A stretch of DNA of 64,000 nt from NCBI GenBank assembly GCA_947650365.1, contig OX393553.1:71775229-71839228 (forward strand), given 5' to 3'. Shown in pieces: positions 30,232-42,373 of this stretch. The DNA comes from Chamaelirium japonicum (taxonomy: Eukaryota > Streptophyta > Magnoliopsida > Liliales > Melanthiaceae). The notes beneath the pieces are model-generated. The model saw nothing but the letters and a program-made list of their open reading frames with translations. It ran no database searches and was not told the DNA's origin. Positions within the stretch are counted from its first letter, which is position 1; the number at the start of each line of letters is the position of its first letter. The translations under genes and the position numbers were made by a program.

Positions 30232-32386
30232 AATAGTCCTGTTCTAGGAAATAGGCGTTCGTAGAAACGATCACCTTCTTTTCCTCAGGATCATAAAATA
30301 GACTACCTTTGGTCTCCTTGGAATACCCTATAAATAAGCATACTCTGGTTTTAGATTCCATCTTTTCCCTCTTATCCCTTCGCACATGTGCAGGGCATCC
30401 CCATATTCTGAAATGCTGTATCAATGGCTTTCGCTTTGACCACAGTTCTCTAGGGGTCTGAGGCACTGACTTAGACGGAACGTGATTCAGAATATAAACT
30501 GCTGTTTGTAGGGCATATCCCCAAAAGGTCATTGGTAAACTGGCGTAACTCATCATGCTACGAACCATGTCCAACAAGGTTCGATTCCTTCTCTCGGAAA
30601 CTCCATTCTGTTGTGGGGTACCTGGAGCAGTTAACTGGGATTTTATCCCATGCTCCACCAAATACCCTAGGAACTCGTCAGATAGGTATTCACCTCCTCG
30701 ATCAGATCGAAGGGTTTTTATATATTTACATGTCTGCTTTTCTACTTCAGCCCTGAACTCTTTGAACATGTCAAAGGATTCTGACTTCCGATGCATCAGG
30801 TAAATATAACCATATCTTGAGTAATCATCAATGAATGTGATGAAATACTCATGGCCTCCTATCGCCTTGACGTTCATGGGTCCACAGACATCCGAATGGA
30901 TTAACTCTAATACCTCAGTGGCTCTTACTCCTTTACCTTTAAAGGACCTCTTGGTCATCTTGCCTTCCAGGCAGGATTCACAGGTGGGAAGGATCTCCGT
31001 AGGATCTGTTTCCAGAAGCCCGGCCTTCACCATTCTATGGATCCTATCTAAGGCAATATGCCCAAGTCGTAAGTGCCACAGGTGGGTTAAATTTTCCGAA
31101 GGATTCTTACGCTTAGATGAATTAACATTAAATGCTGAAGTTATTATGTTATCTTTTTCAAATTTAGGACTTACAACATAGAGATGATTCTGAACCATTC
31201 CTCTTATTATAAAAGTTCCATTCAGTTTAAACGACACACCAGAAGCATCAAAATAAACTGAATAACCTTCATTAACTAAAGAAGAAACAGAAATTAAATT
31301 ACGTCGCAAGGACGGTACATAAAAGACATCTCTAAGTGTCAAAGTCTTATTATTCGAAAAACTAAGATTAACATCTCCAATAGCTTCAGCAGCAGCCACG
31401 GCCTCAGTTCCCATGCTCAAGGTCACCTCTCCATCAAGCAATCTTCTGCTTTCCCGAAACCCCTGAAGAGAGTTACATGCATGGTTAGTGGATCCAGAAT
31501 CCACAATCCAACTAGCAACAGAACTATTACTTGAAAGAAATGATTCAACAACTAAGAGTTGTAGATTACCTTCTCCGGCATTCCGAGGTTGCTTGCAGTC
31601 CTTCTTCCAATGACCCTTCTGGCCACACCGGAAACACTTCGTGCCCGGTTTCTTTGATTCTCCAGACCCAGAGGCTCCAGCAGAGTCCTGCACAGGCAGT
31701 GACTTAGGTTTCTTTTTATGTTTCTTGCCCTGAGGTTTGCCAGGCTTCTTGAAGGATCTGCATTGTACGTGAAGTGCTTCGCCCTTCTGCTTGAAGCCAT
31801 CCTCAGCTGCCTGGAGAGCTCCCAGAAGCTCTGCATTTGTCATAGCCAACTTGTTCAAATTAAAGTTGGTGACAAAGCCTTCAAAGGCTCCAGACAGTGA
31901 CGAGAGGAAGATGTCTGTCATCACCTCGCCTTCTAGCACAATGTCCATGGTAGCTAGTTCGTTCTGGAACCCAAACATTTTCATCATGTGTTCCCGAACC
32001 AGCGTCCCATTGGACATCTTAGTGCCGACGAGTTTCTTGATGGTAAGGTATCGCGTAACGCGATTGTGACCTTCAAACATCTCCTTCAAATACAACATCA
32101 TGTCAGAAGCGTCGGGCATCTCCTCGACTTGCTTCTGCAGAGTTGTTTGCAAGGATGCTATTATATAGTATTTACATATCTCATTAGATTCCTTCCAGTC
32201 AGTGAATGCCTTTAACTGTGCCTCTGTGGCATTGGGTCCTGGCAAATCTGGCTCAGGGTCATTAAGGGCTGACATATGTTTACCAATCCTTAGGACCAGG
32301 TACAGGTTGCGCTTCCAGTCCTCATAGTTGGGACCGGTAAGTTTATGGTCATTTAGGATAGCGGACAGGGGGTCTAACTTAGTCAT
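30212..32386 (-). CDS. Element 4 gag, protease and integrase
   Basis: 724 codons from ATG. Gag (about residues 1-240) has the plant copia wording [17 protein letters not shown]. The zinc knuckle [14 protein letters not shown] is at 251-264. Protease active site VDSGST is at about 295-300. Integrase has H-H-C-C (HLRLGH, CESC) and D-D-E in [15 protein letters not shown] and [10 protein letters not shown]. The end of the frame ([11 protein letters not shown] then stop) is the result of a frameshift; the RT half overlaps it by 20 bp in another frame. Copia elements usually have one continuous frame, so this is most likely a single-base indel. Confidence 0.94.
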   Translation of the reverse strand: MTKLDPLSAILNDHKLTGPNYEDWKRNLYLVLRIGKHMSALNDPEPDLPGPNATEAQLKAFTDWKESNEICKYYIIASLQTTLQKQVEEMPDASDMMLYLKEMFEGHNRVTRYLTIKKLVGTKMSNGTLVREHMMKMFGFQNELATMDIVLEGEVMTDIFLSSLSGAFEGFVTNFNLNKLAMTNAELLGALQAAEDGFKQKGEALHVQCRSFKKPGKPQGKKHKKKPKSLPVQDSAGASGSGESKKPGTKCFRCGQKGHWKKDCKQPRNAGEGNLQLLVVESFLSSNSSVASWIVDSGSTNHACNSLQGFRESRRLLDGEVTLSMGTEAVAAAEAIGDVNLSFSNNKTLTLRDVFYVPSLRRNLISVSSLVNEGYSVYFDASGVSFKLNGTFIIRGMVQNHLYVVSPKFEKDNIITSAFNVNSSKRKNPSENLTHLWHLRLGHIALDRIHRMVKAGLLETDPTEILPTCESCLEGKMTKRSFKGKGVRATEVLELIHSDVCGPMNVKAIGGHEYFITFIDDYSRYGYIYLMHRKSESFDMFKEFRAEVEKQTCKYIKTLRSDRGGEYLSDEFLGYLVEHGIKSQLTAPGTPQQNGVSERRNRTLLDMVRSMMSYASLPMTFWGYALQTAVYILNHVPSKSVPQTPRELWSKRKPLIQHFRIWGCPAHVRRDKREKMESKTRVCLFIGYSKETKGSLFYDPEEKKVIVSTNAYFLEQDYCGPQTY

Positions 32387-34120
32387 CTGAAAATAAAGAT
32401 TGAATAATGAGTATGTATAAAAACTTATTTTATGGATTTTTTTAAAACAAGCTAATTATATCCATATGTCAACACTACCCTCAAGCGGAGTCATTACCAT
32501 GGATTAATTAACCATGTATGTAAGATCTCGGAATCGACTGTACCTGCCCTAGGGGGCATCATACAGCGTCAATCCGCTCACACGAGCCTTTTCCTTGACC
32601 CTATCCAAATCTGCCAACTAAGGGCTGTGATGGACCATGGTTATCTTTCGGCCAGTACCACGTGATCACCGTTGTCTTCGCAACGAATACCTCACGTGTA
32701 CTTAGGATGCTTACCCACGAGCCTAAGCAATTATGACACGGGAGTTCATGCGGCCCCCACTAGGGTGGGATGAAAAGCCCTTCTCTCCTGGCCCCGTAAT
32801 CGCCATATCCGCAGGGAGGTCATTAAGTAATTTGGCATGGAAACACACAGCTCCCACCCTAGGGGGTGTGAAGTTATGCATCCCCACCCTATTACAAAAC
32901 GACTGGCCGTGGAGGCCAGAGGATCTTATAAAAGTCCTCTCTTGCATCCCTTATAATTCTGAGGGTTATTTTGCGAGTATGAATTTATGCAAATGCAAAG
33001 GTAGCGACCTCCTAAATACTAGACCCTGGTCACACCATGCTCCCACTAGCGTTCAAGCCCTTCGCCTAGCATTAATCACTCTCGGAATATCATAGTCCCT
33101 GCCTCAAGTGGATTTCTCCATTCAAGGGTCACATTATATATTCCAAGAATATCGATGCTTTGCAAAATTGGTTATCACGCTAATGCTCTGGAGCTAATCC
33201 TAGAGTCAGACTCACTGGAAAGGACTCCCACTAGTCATGGCGCCTCGCTTATAGATTTGACAATTGATGTTCAATGGATCTCCATCTCATCTTTGATTTC
33301 GATGCTGGCCAAATAGGCACACCCGACTAGTCGGGTGCTCTCCTAATGGTGGCATAACCATATGTGATGGGATCCCACTAACATCAAAAGTCAACTAAAT
33401 AATAGGCGTCATCTAGCGGGATCCTAACCTCAAACAGTCGCTTGGACCGGAGGGGAAAGGCATCCCTCTGAAAACTGATAATCACATTATCTCATCGGGG
33501 TTCGATATGAAGCTTAAAGAACTAATTAAAGAAAGCAACCATTAAAACTGAATTAAGTTCAGAGTCCGACCCCTGAACCTAATTAGCACAGCGCAGGCCT
33601 CTAGCTTTCTTCGCAAGGTTCCTCAGTCCGGCTCCTCCGTCGCGCTCGCGAACACTTTGCCGGATCGTCTTTATCCTCCAGGGTTCCGCTTCTGCTCCCG
33701 ATGGTGGATTTCTTTGGCACATCTTTCTTCTCGATCTGTAACCAAAAATTCTAGTACGCTTCGAGCAAGTGCTCGCTCATACACAATTTCCTAGAAAGAA
33801 AAGAAAAACACACCTAGGAAAAAGCCATGGGAAACCGAGGATGGTCATCCCCCATCACTCGCCCAATCTAAGGCTCAATTACAAATCCACACACTAAAAA
33901 CAAATCTAGACAATTGCTAACTCGGGGTCCGACCCCCGGTAGCAAGCACAAAGCATAGATCTAGATTTTTTATAGCGGCGCCCTGCAAGAATGATCAATA
34001 GAATAAGCACAATCTATACATATGCATGATCTAAGCGTAAGAACCCCGATGATCTCACGCATTCATCATGCGCACACATGTTAGTTTCATGAAAAAATGT
34101 GAAACGCACACCACTAATGC
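32387..34120 (-). other. Element 4 untranslated leader, 1.7 kb
   Basis: Lies between the primer site and gag ATG. No conserved frame. It has an inverted pair around 32750-32890 (ccccactagggtggg and cccaccctaggggg) that could fold. Long leaders are normal in this copia group. Confidence 0.7.
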
Positions 34121-34133
34121 GGCTCTGATACCA
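34121..34133 (-). promoter_or_regulatory. Element 4 primer binding site (initiator Met-tRNA)
   Basis: Minus strand TGGTATCAGAGCC, two bases inside the 5' LTR. Classic copia tRNA-iMet site. Confidence 0.95.
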
Positions 34134-34135
34134 AT

Positions 34136-36263
34136 TGTTGGAATCTAATCCGGGTCAGAGGCTCGCAGCGAAAACGATTTGGCGGTCGAAAGACCGTTCA
34201 TGGTGCACGTTACACGATTTAAACTTTCATTGAAACTAATCTACATATGTGTGCATGTGTATGCACGAGAATCGAAAACCCCTAACGATAATCTAGCGTA
34301 ATGATTAACTTAGCATGGATGCAAATCATAATGCCCACTAGATCTACATGTTAGATTACACATACCTTTCGTACAAATCTTTTAACCGCGGAGAATTGTC
34401 TTCTTTGTCGATGGAGACGGAAGATCGTTCGCGAAGATGTCGACGGTACGAATAGAGATGTTGCCTTCTTGTTCACCCGATCTCACACGATGCACGGAAC
34501 GTCGCTCTCGGATCTCTGAGTGCCTCCGAAGAATGACCCTTCTCCTTCTTCAGAACTCCACGCGAGGAAGACGAAGTAGCAAGCGGGAAACGGAGAGAGA
34601 TTAGGGAGAGAACTAGAGAGATTAGAGAGAGGAGGGGGTTCAGATTTTGCATCCTTTGGGGCCGGCGCCCCATAGGTCCCTTTATAGGGCCGACCAACCC
34701 CCTTGGACCCTATCCAAGGGGATAATGACCCCCTCTCATTATCTCTCCATTATCTCCTTTTTATCTCTCCGCGTATTTATCCGTTTTCCCACTTTTTAGG
34801 GCTCGATCTTAACCGTTTTATCGCCCTGTCCCTATCTATATGGCCGGCCCTATAGATGAGGGATTCTTATCCCTACATCATAGGGCCGGCCCTAGCAAGG
34901 TGTCACACCACTGGAGTCGGCCAACAGTGAGGTCCGGCAGAGTGAGGTTTTTACCAAAACGCCCCGACGCCTCATTTTGACCATTTCTGCGATGCCTAGC
35001 GGCCATTACTTAAGTGATCTTTACTAGTTACCTACTATTAACTGAGGCCACCGGAGGGTGCCTCTAGCAAAGTCAACTAGTCAACTCGCAACATACCCCG
35101 GTGCATCGCACCTATACAGCGAAGTTCACTTATGGCTAGGGATTACTACATACGACTCTGTACTAGTCTCGGGCTCAACCCTTAGTACTCGTATGTAGTT
35201 ACGCATCTACCGTGCTCTAGTGCCATGCACACACGGAGCGTATACTTCTTTCTTCCTCATGCTTATGGTGTTCCGAGGAGACGGTTCAAGAACCGTACAT
35301 AATGTTGATAAGGTGGAACCATCAGGGACCGGGGTTCATGGCTTCCAACTCAAGCTCGATCGACACACTACCCGAGTGTACCATCGATCTTCTGAGCTCG
35401 AGTTAACCTGCGTAGCCACCCAGAGTGCGACGCAGGCTGCACTCTAATTCACCCAGACTTACTATGTTCTCCATCATACCCCTGCTCTCCGCTTAGTAGT
35501 GGTAAACCCGCTGTCCCTCCACTTGATGCCATGATTCACTTCGAGCGGTGAAGACTACCGTCAGACTCGAATGATCATATGACTTGGTTCCTTCCAGGTT
35601 GACCTATACATCGTACCTCTGATTACCCCGTCGAGTAACCGAACTCGGTCAACAGTCAAACTGATGACCACCAGGCCTGGGTTTGGTACAGTGTAAGTCA
35701 CACCAAGGAACGCACCTCCCATCAGGGGTGTGGATGGCCTGCAGGAGTGACACGCTAATGCAACGCCAGCCGGGTAACCCAGTACACCGTGGTTTTGGAT
35801 CACTGCATATGGACCCTCACACATTGGTGCGCCAAAGCACCATGCAACTGGTTAGTCCATCAGTCGTGGTTCCTCAGGGTTTAGGACCGTTTTACCCTAA
35901 GTAGAAACACGGCTTAGTGTACTAGTGTCTGCTCACTGATCTGTACACCGTGTTAGTTCCGTTCAGCCACAGACACTGTGCCTGGTGATGACCATGGTGA
36001 AGACATCCCATGAACTATCATCGCCAACAGCTTACCATGATGAGGCGACCAACCTGATCATAGCTGCGAACATATTTAGGTTATACGGGACCAATCCCCT
36101 TAGTCTTCAACTCAGTGGACTACCATATAACCATGGCTCTCTGTTCTCTAAAGAACACGTAACTATGTTACGCACCTATATGCATCTCATGTAATAATAA
36201 CTATCAATCTTTATTAGACCAAAACATAAAGTTTTACAAGCTTAGAACACATCAATCCTAACA
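34136..36263 (-). repeat. Element 4, 5' LTR
   Basis: 2128 bp, partner of 26275-28408. A more diverged LTR of the same type fills 62430-64000. Confidence 0.94.
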
Positions 36264-39200
36264 GTAGCCAGCTTTGAACAGCAGCTTGGCGGCATTTTGC
36301 CCCCAGCTTCCTTTTGGCTTGAATGTGAGTTGGCTGGATTCGAAGGGATTGATGGGTTTTGGCGAACTTGAAGCTTGCCCCAGGCTGGGTAGTGGCAGTG
36401 TCATCTCTTGCAGAGTGATGACATTAGCTTCCGATAGCGGCTGGACCATCCCTTTTGGCGAGGCAAAAGGTGGTGGTTCATCTTTGCGAAGCCACTGAGG
36501 CGTGAGGCGTAAGACTGTCGTAGCTTGGACAGGTAATGGAGTATGTTTCATGAATCTTGGCTTGGAGCTGATGCGCATTCTTCGTCTTGGCGCTAGCACT
36601 TCTTTGACTTCGTGTATCGCCTTAGATGGTGGTACTGGATTTGGAGTTGGCAGAGCTTCATCCTGCTCCGTCTTTTTAGCTTTCTGAGTTCGAGGAGTTT
36701 TAGCTGGAAGGACTTCTGCAACAAGGTCCTTTGCTTGGTAAAACTTGGCATCGGCGAGGTGCGCTTCAGCCTCACTGAATGGCTTGTCGTCTGCAACAAT
36801 GCACTTTTCCAGACCTTCCTCGTAGTACTTGAGGCATTGGTGCCAGGTAGACACTACGATACCGTTTTCGTGCAGCCACGGTCTTCCCAGTAGAAGGTGA
36901 TATGATGTTTGACAGTCAATGACGTGGAAAAGAACCATCGTGTCAAGCTGACTAATGGAGAGTTTTAGACGAATGATCCCTATGGTGGACTGTCCTCCTT
37001 GGTTGAACCCTTGAATGACCAGCTGGCTTTGCGAGAGCTGGTTGGTGGTGATGCCGAGCTGGCGCATTGTTTGGATAGGCATGATATTGACGGCGGAGCC
37101 GCAGTCCAACAGGATTCGATTTATCGGCTTCTCGTTGATGTATCCCGAGACATAGACAGGTCGATTGTGCAGTCGTGCTCCGAGCTGCAGATCTTCGTCC
37201 GAGAAAGTTATTGCCGCGTTACATGAGACAATAGTTTTGTCCTTCTCGGTGTTTTTCTTCTTTCTTTTGTAGTTGTCTGGGTCTGTCAAAGCCTCGGCCA
37301 TTGCTAGGTGAGCTTTCTCTGGGAGGTGTAGTGCTTCTATGAGTGGTAGGTGCAGGATTGCCTCATCGTAAGCAGCAGTACTGTCTTTGTCGAAATCATC
37401 CTCCTTGTTGTCGGTGTTGCTTTCTTTGGAAGGCTTGATCCTATCTTCTTCTTCCGATGCCATGTGAATCTCAACCATGCAACAGGAGGCTTCGTGCTAC
37501 TGATTAGCTGGGAGGAAATAATCGGGGAAGAACTCTTGCAACGTTGTCGGTTCTGGAGGGTTTTGCAGGAGGAGATCATCAGGATCTGCTGGCGGTACTT
37601 TGAATGCCTTCCTTCCTGGAGCTTTGCTTTTCTTTTTGTAAGTTCTTCGTTCCGGAAGCTTTCTTGTTACCCGATCTAGCTTGCGACTTCTTGGCATCCA
37701 TGGCCTTCGTTTGCGAGGCAACATGACCCATGCATCTTCATCAGTGGATTTTTCGTTACCAAGGTGAAGATCGGGAGTGATAGCTGTAGGTTCTTCATGG
37801 GTCGGGGAGACCTGCTCCTCTGGGGACCTTGGTGGTTCACCTTCTGACTCCCAACCGGTGGGCTTGATTTCTTCTATTGAGACAGGCGAATGTTTGGTAT
37901 AGAGGACGTAGTAGTCGAATTTACCTGAAGGCTGGCCTAACAGACCGACCTCCGGGTCTCCTTGCTCGTACCTTGTCTGGAGATTTGTGGGTTCTCCATG
38001 AGTCGGGGAGCCTTGCTCCTCTGGGGACCTTGGTGGTTCACCTTCTGACTCCCAGTCGGTGGGCTTGATTTCTTCTATTGAGACAGGCGAAGGTCTGGAA
38101 TAGAGGACGTAATAGTCAAATTTACCTGAGGGCTGGCCTAACAGACCAACTTCCGGGTCTCCTTGCTCGTACCTTGTCTGGAGATTCCATTGGGACATAG
38201 CTTTGTTTGAGAGAGACGTCGATGTAGGCGATGGTTGCCCCCAGGGCAGTGACGTTTCTTCCTCAGCGAGCTTAGGAGCGTACTGCTGTCGTCTTGAGAC
38301 TTTCCGTCGTGGAACTAACTTCGCAATAGGCCTTTGGCGATTGATGCGCAACTTGGGCCTTCTCTGGTGGGTAGCAACGAGTACCGGTTGAAACGAACCG
38401 AAGGTGATGGACGTCATGTTTGCCGTTGCAACGTCGCTAGAGTCGATCTCAATTTTTCCTTGCTTTGCGAGCGCCATGATCTTTTCTTTGAAGACGAAAC
38501 ATTTCTCAATAGGATGGCTAACCAGTCGATGATATTTGCAGAAGAGCAGATCATTGACACGATGCATCTGTTCGGGCCTTTTTGAAGGAGGAAGCTCGAT
38601 CATCTTTTCTTGTAGCAGTTGATCGAACATGGAGGAGACTTCTGAGTCTGGAAAGGGATACTCTTTGGCCTTAAGTTCTTCTAGAGTCATCTTCGACTGC
38701 CTTTGGGGTGGAGGCGGTGGTATGGCAGCTCCCTTTTCTTGATCCGACTTACCGCTGATTTTGAGTGGTTTAGAGGCCGAGGCGATGTCGACGACGTTAA
38801 CTTGCTTTGATTTGGGTGCCGGCGGTTTGTCTTTCTTTTCCACCTTCAGGAAGTATTTGGTCTTTGAGTCCCTGCGATTTGCTAAGCTGAGCTCCATGTC
38901 GTGGGCTCGAGTTGCGAGTTCTTCGAAGGACCGAGGCTTGATCCCCTTGAGGATGTAGAGTAAGCCCCAGTGCATGCCTTGGGTGCACATCTCGATAGCC
39001 GAGTCTTCCGACAAACGATCTCGTGAATTCAGGGCGAGATTCCTCCATCGATCGATGTAGTCGATTACTGATTCGTCCTTCCTTTGCTTGATGGCAGTAA
39101 GCTCGGTCATGCTAACGATGCACCGAGTACTGTAGAAGCAGTTGAGGAATTCCCTCTCCATCTGATCCCAGCTGTCAATGGATCCTGGAGGAAGATCAAC

Positions 39201-40205
39201 ATACCAGTCAAAAGCATTACCTTTGAGTGTGCGAACGAACTGCTTCACCATCTCATCGCCGTATGTGCCGGCGTTGTTGCAAGTTTCGACGAAGTGGGCA
39301 ATGTGTTGCCTTGGGTTCCCCTTTCCATCGAAGTGTTAGAACTTTGGTGGCTGGAACCCGGTAGGGAAGCGCAGCTGTTGGATCCTTATGGTGTAAGGCT
39401 TTGAATATGCCGCCGTAATCGGAGGTAGGCTGCCACCGTGGGAACGCATCATGTCAGCCACTAGTGCTTGTATTTGCTGGGCATTCATCGTTGCTGCCAC
39501 TGAAGGTTGCACGGCCACCGAGACTGGCACGGGAGCCGAGGAAAGTGCAGGAGTAGTTGCTAGTGTTGCCGGGCCAACTTCTACAAGAGCAGGAGTTGGA
39601 GACGGGGCTGGAGCAGCTACTGGAGAAGCAGGAGGTTGACTGAATATTGCGACATCCCTGACACTCAGCCTTTGCAGCAAGGTATTGATGTGACGATCTT
39701 TCTCTTCCATTAGTCGGGTGAGCTGAGCCATGTGTTCACCCATTTGCATGACTTGGAGCTGGAGAGCGGACGGAGGATGATGTCGCAGGACGTCTCGATG
39801 TTGCATGCCCGCACCCTCGCCATCGTCGTCGGAGACGTAGTTACGCTGACTTGCTTCTGCTTGATGACGGATGTTTGCCCCCGGCAAGGGAGGTGCAAAG
39901 TCCGCTAGAGAACCCGAACGGGTTCGGGGTTGGGGCTGGTCCTCCCCAAATTTCTGGACAGATGTTCCAGGATTGAGGCTTGTCTCTTCATGCACCGAGG
40001 CCTCATTGGCGCCTTGGCGGGCATCTTCGGCAGCAGTTTCTGGCGTGAAGAAGTCCGCAAGAGTTTGAGTACGCCGAGTGTAGACACGTACTACCGGGGG
40101 AATGACATCCTCCGGGTTTTCTGGATCACCGTGTTGGAGTAGTGGAGACTCGGCGATAGGTGAGAGGCTTGTTGGAGCAAACGTATCATCGTTCGTTCCG
40201 GCCAT
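36264..40205 (-). pseudogene. Element 3 gag and protease with in-frame stops
   Basis: One frame from ATG 40205 to the copia insertion point, broken by TAA at 39336-39338 and TAG at 37497-37499. Gag has a Pro/Ala-rich N-terminal part, a short helical segment (ALQLQVMQMGEHMAQLTRLM) and the core EREFLNCFYSTR, IDRWRNLAL. A zinc-binding-like CKYHRLVSHPIEKC follows. The protease has RILLDCGSAVNIMP (DCG in place of the commoner DTG/DSG) and LLLGRPWLHENG. The end WGQNAAKLLFKAGY abuts element 4. None of the stops sits in a readthrough context, so they are read as decay. Confidence 0.92.
37793..38195. repeat. 201-bp in-frame duplication within element 3 gag
   Basis: gtcggggag is at 37801 and 38002. 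The two copies encode 67-residue repeats starting NLQTRYEQGDPEVGLLGQPS. The length is a multiple of three, so the frame is kept. It lies in the linker between gag zinc finger and protease. Confidence 0.9.
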
Positions 40206-40253
40206 GGCGAACTTGAAGAAACTCCTTCAAACGTACGGATGAAAGGAGAGGAG

Positions 40254-40272
40254 GTCCCACCGGGCATGCCAG
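40254..40272 (-). promoter_or_regulatory. Element 3 primer binding site
   Basis: Minus strand TGGCATGCCCGGTGGGACC, five bases inside the 5' LTR. It starts with TGG as a tRNA 3' CCA complement must. It differs from the site of elements 1 and 2, so element 3 uses another tRNA. Confidence 0.75.
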
Positions 40273-40277
40273 AAATC

Positions 40278-42373
40278 TGTGAGCGCGGAAAAAGATTCGG
40301 GTCGTCTTTATTGCGGATCACACGAGATTACAAATTTTTTTTGATCAGGAGATTGTGCGAGAGATCCTCTGGAGGGTCCCTTTGATCCGCGTCTCCACGT
40401 GGTATTCGTGCGAGAGCTCTGAAGGGGTTGCCCAGGACATAGGTCTTTACAGGATGAGGGTTTCTGAGAGACTAAGGAGTTTCCGCCGTTGATTTTGTCC
40501 CGTCCGTGCTTCGTGCTTTCTCGGCTAGAGAGGCTTTGGGCTTCGTTCCTCGGTCTTCACGTCTTCCTCGATCCTTGCTCGACCTCGGCGTCCTTGATCG
40601 TCGGTTCGCGGCGTCGATCGTGCTTTTGGCGTCGGCTTTAGCTTTGGCTTTTGGCTTCTGGCGTTGCTTTGGCGTGGCTCTGGCTTTTGCTTTGCTTTGG
40701 CGCTTGCGCTCGAACGCAGACGGGTAGAGACTTGCGATGCTTTAGTTCTTCCGGACTTCGTGTCGTATCGGCTAGAACGTGCGGTGCTTTGCTCGTGACC
40801 AGCGTAGTTGCTTGGCTTTGGCACGTGCGTTGCTTTGGCGCGGGCTTTACCGGTGCTTCTGCTTTGGCTTCTTGCGTTAGCTTTGGCTTTAGCTTTTGAC
40901 TCGATCTTCTTCTCGAACGGCGATAGCTACTTCTTCAAGGCTTCTTTATTCTTCTGGCTTCCTCGACGGTTGTGGCGTCGGTTGGCTTCTTCTCCGGGCA
41001 TATTTGGCTTGATCGGAGTTGAGAGCTTCTTGCGGAGATGGTGGGTGTAGCACCGATCTCCGTGCGACGGTTGTAGCGTCGGCTTTTCTTGATGAAGATG
41101 GCAGGGGTAGCACCGATCTTCGCACGACGGTTGTAGCGTCGGCTTTTGTTGACGAAGACGGCAGGGGTAGCACCGGCTTCAGGCCTTCTTCTCCCGGCTT
41201 TCTTCTTCATGCAAGGAGTTGATGCCTTTGTTGAAGACGACGGGTGTTGTCGGCTTCAATCTTCTTCTCCGGCCTTTGCTTATGGCGTCTTCGGAGCTGA
41301 TGAAGATCGTTTAGAGCAGTCGGGTGATGACGGCTCCGGGTCTTCTTCTCCAAGCTTTCTTCTTCGTGCGAGGAGTCGAAGTTTTGATCTTCGAGTGCAA
41401 GGTCTTCACGTTGATGAGGACTTGAAGGGCCAAGGATTCCCGTAGGACGTGCTTGCCGTGCCTCGTGAAGCCTTCGGTCTTCGAGCGTTGGAGCTTCTCT
41501 TGCGAAGCTCTTTCGTCTTCGGCTAGCTTTTGGACCCTTTGTGCCTTCCCCCACCCCCTCTATTTATAGGCAAAGGGGAGCGGTTGGGGGAGATAAATCT
41601 GAAATCTTTTTTGTTTCATCCGATATCTCCCCACATAACCATCAAGATACTGTTCCTTTATTCAAGGAAACAAACCCGATCCCCTCCTTTTTAGTTGGGG
41701 TGGTTATGGGCTAGATGTGACTCGATCTTTAAAGATCGAGTTGTTATTTTTGTTGCACTTTTGGATCGGATGGCGACACAACGTCATCTTGTCCGTTGGA
41801 TCGAGGGATCGTCGCGGATCTACGGCTGTGTAGACGTCCACGCCACCTCCCCCCGCATCGAGGCGGTTTTTGATTTCTTTTTCTTTTTCTTTTCTTTTCT
41901 TTTTCTTTTTCTTTTTCTTTTTCTTTTCTTTTCTTTTTCTTTTATGGCCGGCCCCACCTCTCCATGAGGAGGGGGGCACGGTTTTCAAGAGGGGGGGCCG
42001 GTGGGCCTCCCTCTTTGTGTCCGAGTCGCGGGTCCGATGGGACCCGTTCGCTTCGAGTTGGGCCATGGTGCGCGGATTGAGCTTGCACGCGGGCCGTTTG
42101 TGCGCGGGCCCAATTCCGTATGTGGGCCGTCGTGTATGGGCCAAGGTTCGCATGTGGGCCGTTGTGTGTGGGCCAAGTTGCATACGGGCCGTTGTGTATG
42201 GGCCGAGGTTTGCATGTGGGCCGTTGTGCGTGGGCCAGATTTTCGCATGTGGGCCGTTGTGTGCGGGCCCAAGTTGCATGGGCGAGTCGGGTTCGACCCG
42301 AAGGCCGTTGGGTGCGGGCCTATTTTTCGTGTACAAATCGGGTTCAACCCGTGGGCTAATTTCGATGCCCATA
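40278..42373 (-). repeat. Element 3, 5' LTR
   Basis: 2096 bp. TATA box at 41561-41569. The outer end reads TA instead of CA on the plus strand, so the LTR start is mutated from TG; the TSD fixes the border. Confidence 0.93.

Larger units (their letters stand above)
26275..36263 (-). mobile_element. Element 4: Ty1/copia retrotransposon (Tork/Angela-like), nested in element 3
   Basis: LTRs are 26275-28408 (2134 bp) and 34136-36263 (2128 bp), starting TGTTAGG and ending CCAACA on the minus strand. The TSD GTAGC is at 26270-26274 and 36264-36268. The primer site is complementary to initiator Met-tRNA. Full domain order is gag, protease, integrase, RT, RNase H. The only coding break seen is one frameshift between integrase and RT. 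LTR copies differ by a few percent at most by eye. The RNase H wording ([18 protein letters not shown]) fits the Tork/Angela group. It interrupts element 3 between protease and RT. Confidence 0.96.
18494..42373 (-). mobile_element. Element 3: second Tat-type gypsy retrotransposon, defective
   Basis: LTRs are 18494-20583 (2090 bp) and 40278-42373 (2096 bp). The TSD GTCAT is at 18489-18493 and 42374-42378, inside element 1's GATCGGTC array. Minus-strand order: 5' LTR, primer site, gag, protease, RT, RNase H, RNase H, then an abrupt join near 23420 to a plus-strand plant-mobile-domain gene, GC-rich DNA and the 3' LTR. Integrase is missing. A copia element (element 4) splits protease from RT. Without it the element is about 13.9 kb. 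gag-pol has four in-frame stops in one frame, so it is now dead. Confidence 0.94.

Noticed and set aside
37497-39338. In-frame TAG (37497) and TAA (39336) of element 3 as programmed stops
   Set aside because: They are followed by CAC, not CAR-YYA, and lie inside gag and near protease, where no product border is expected.
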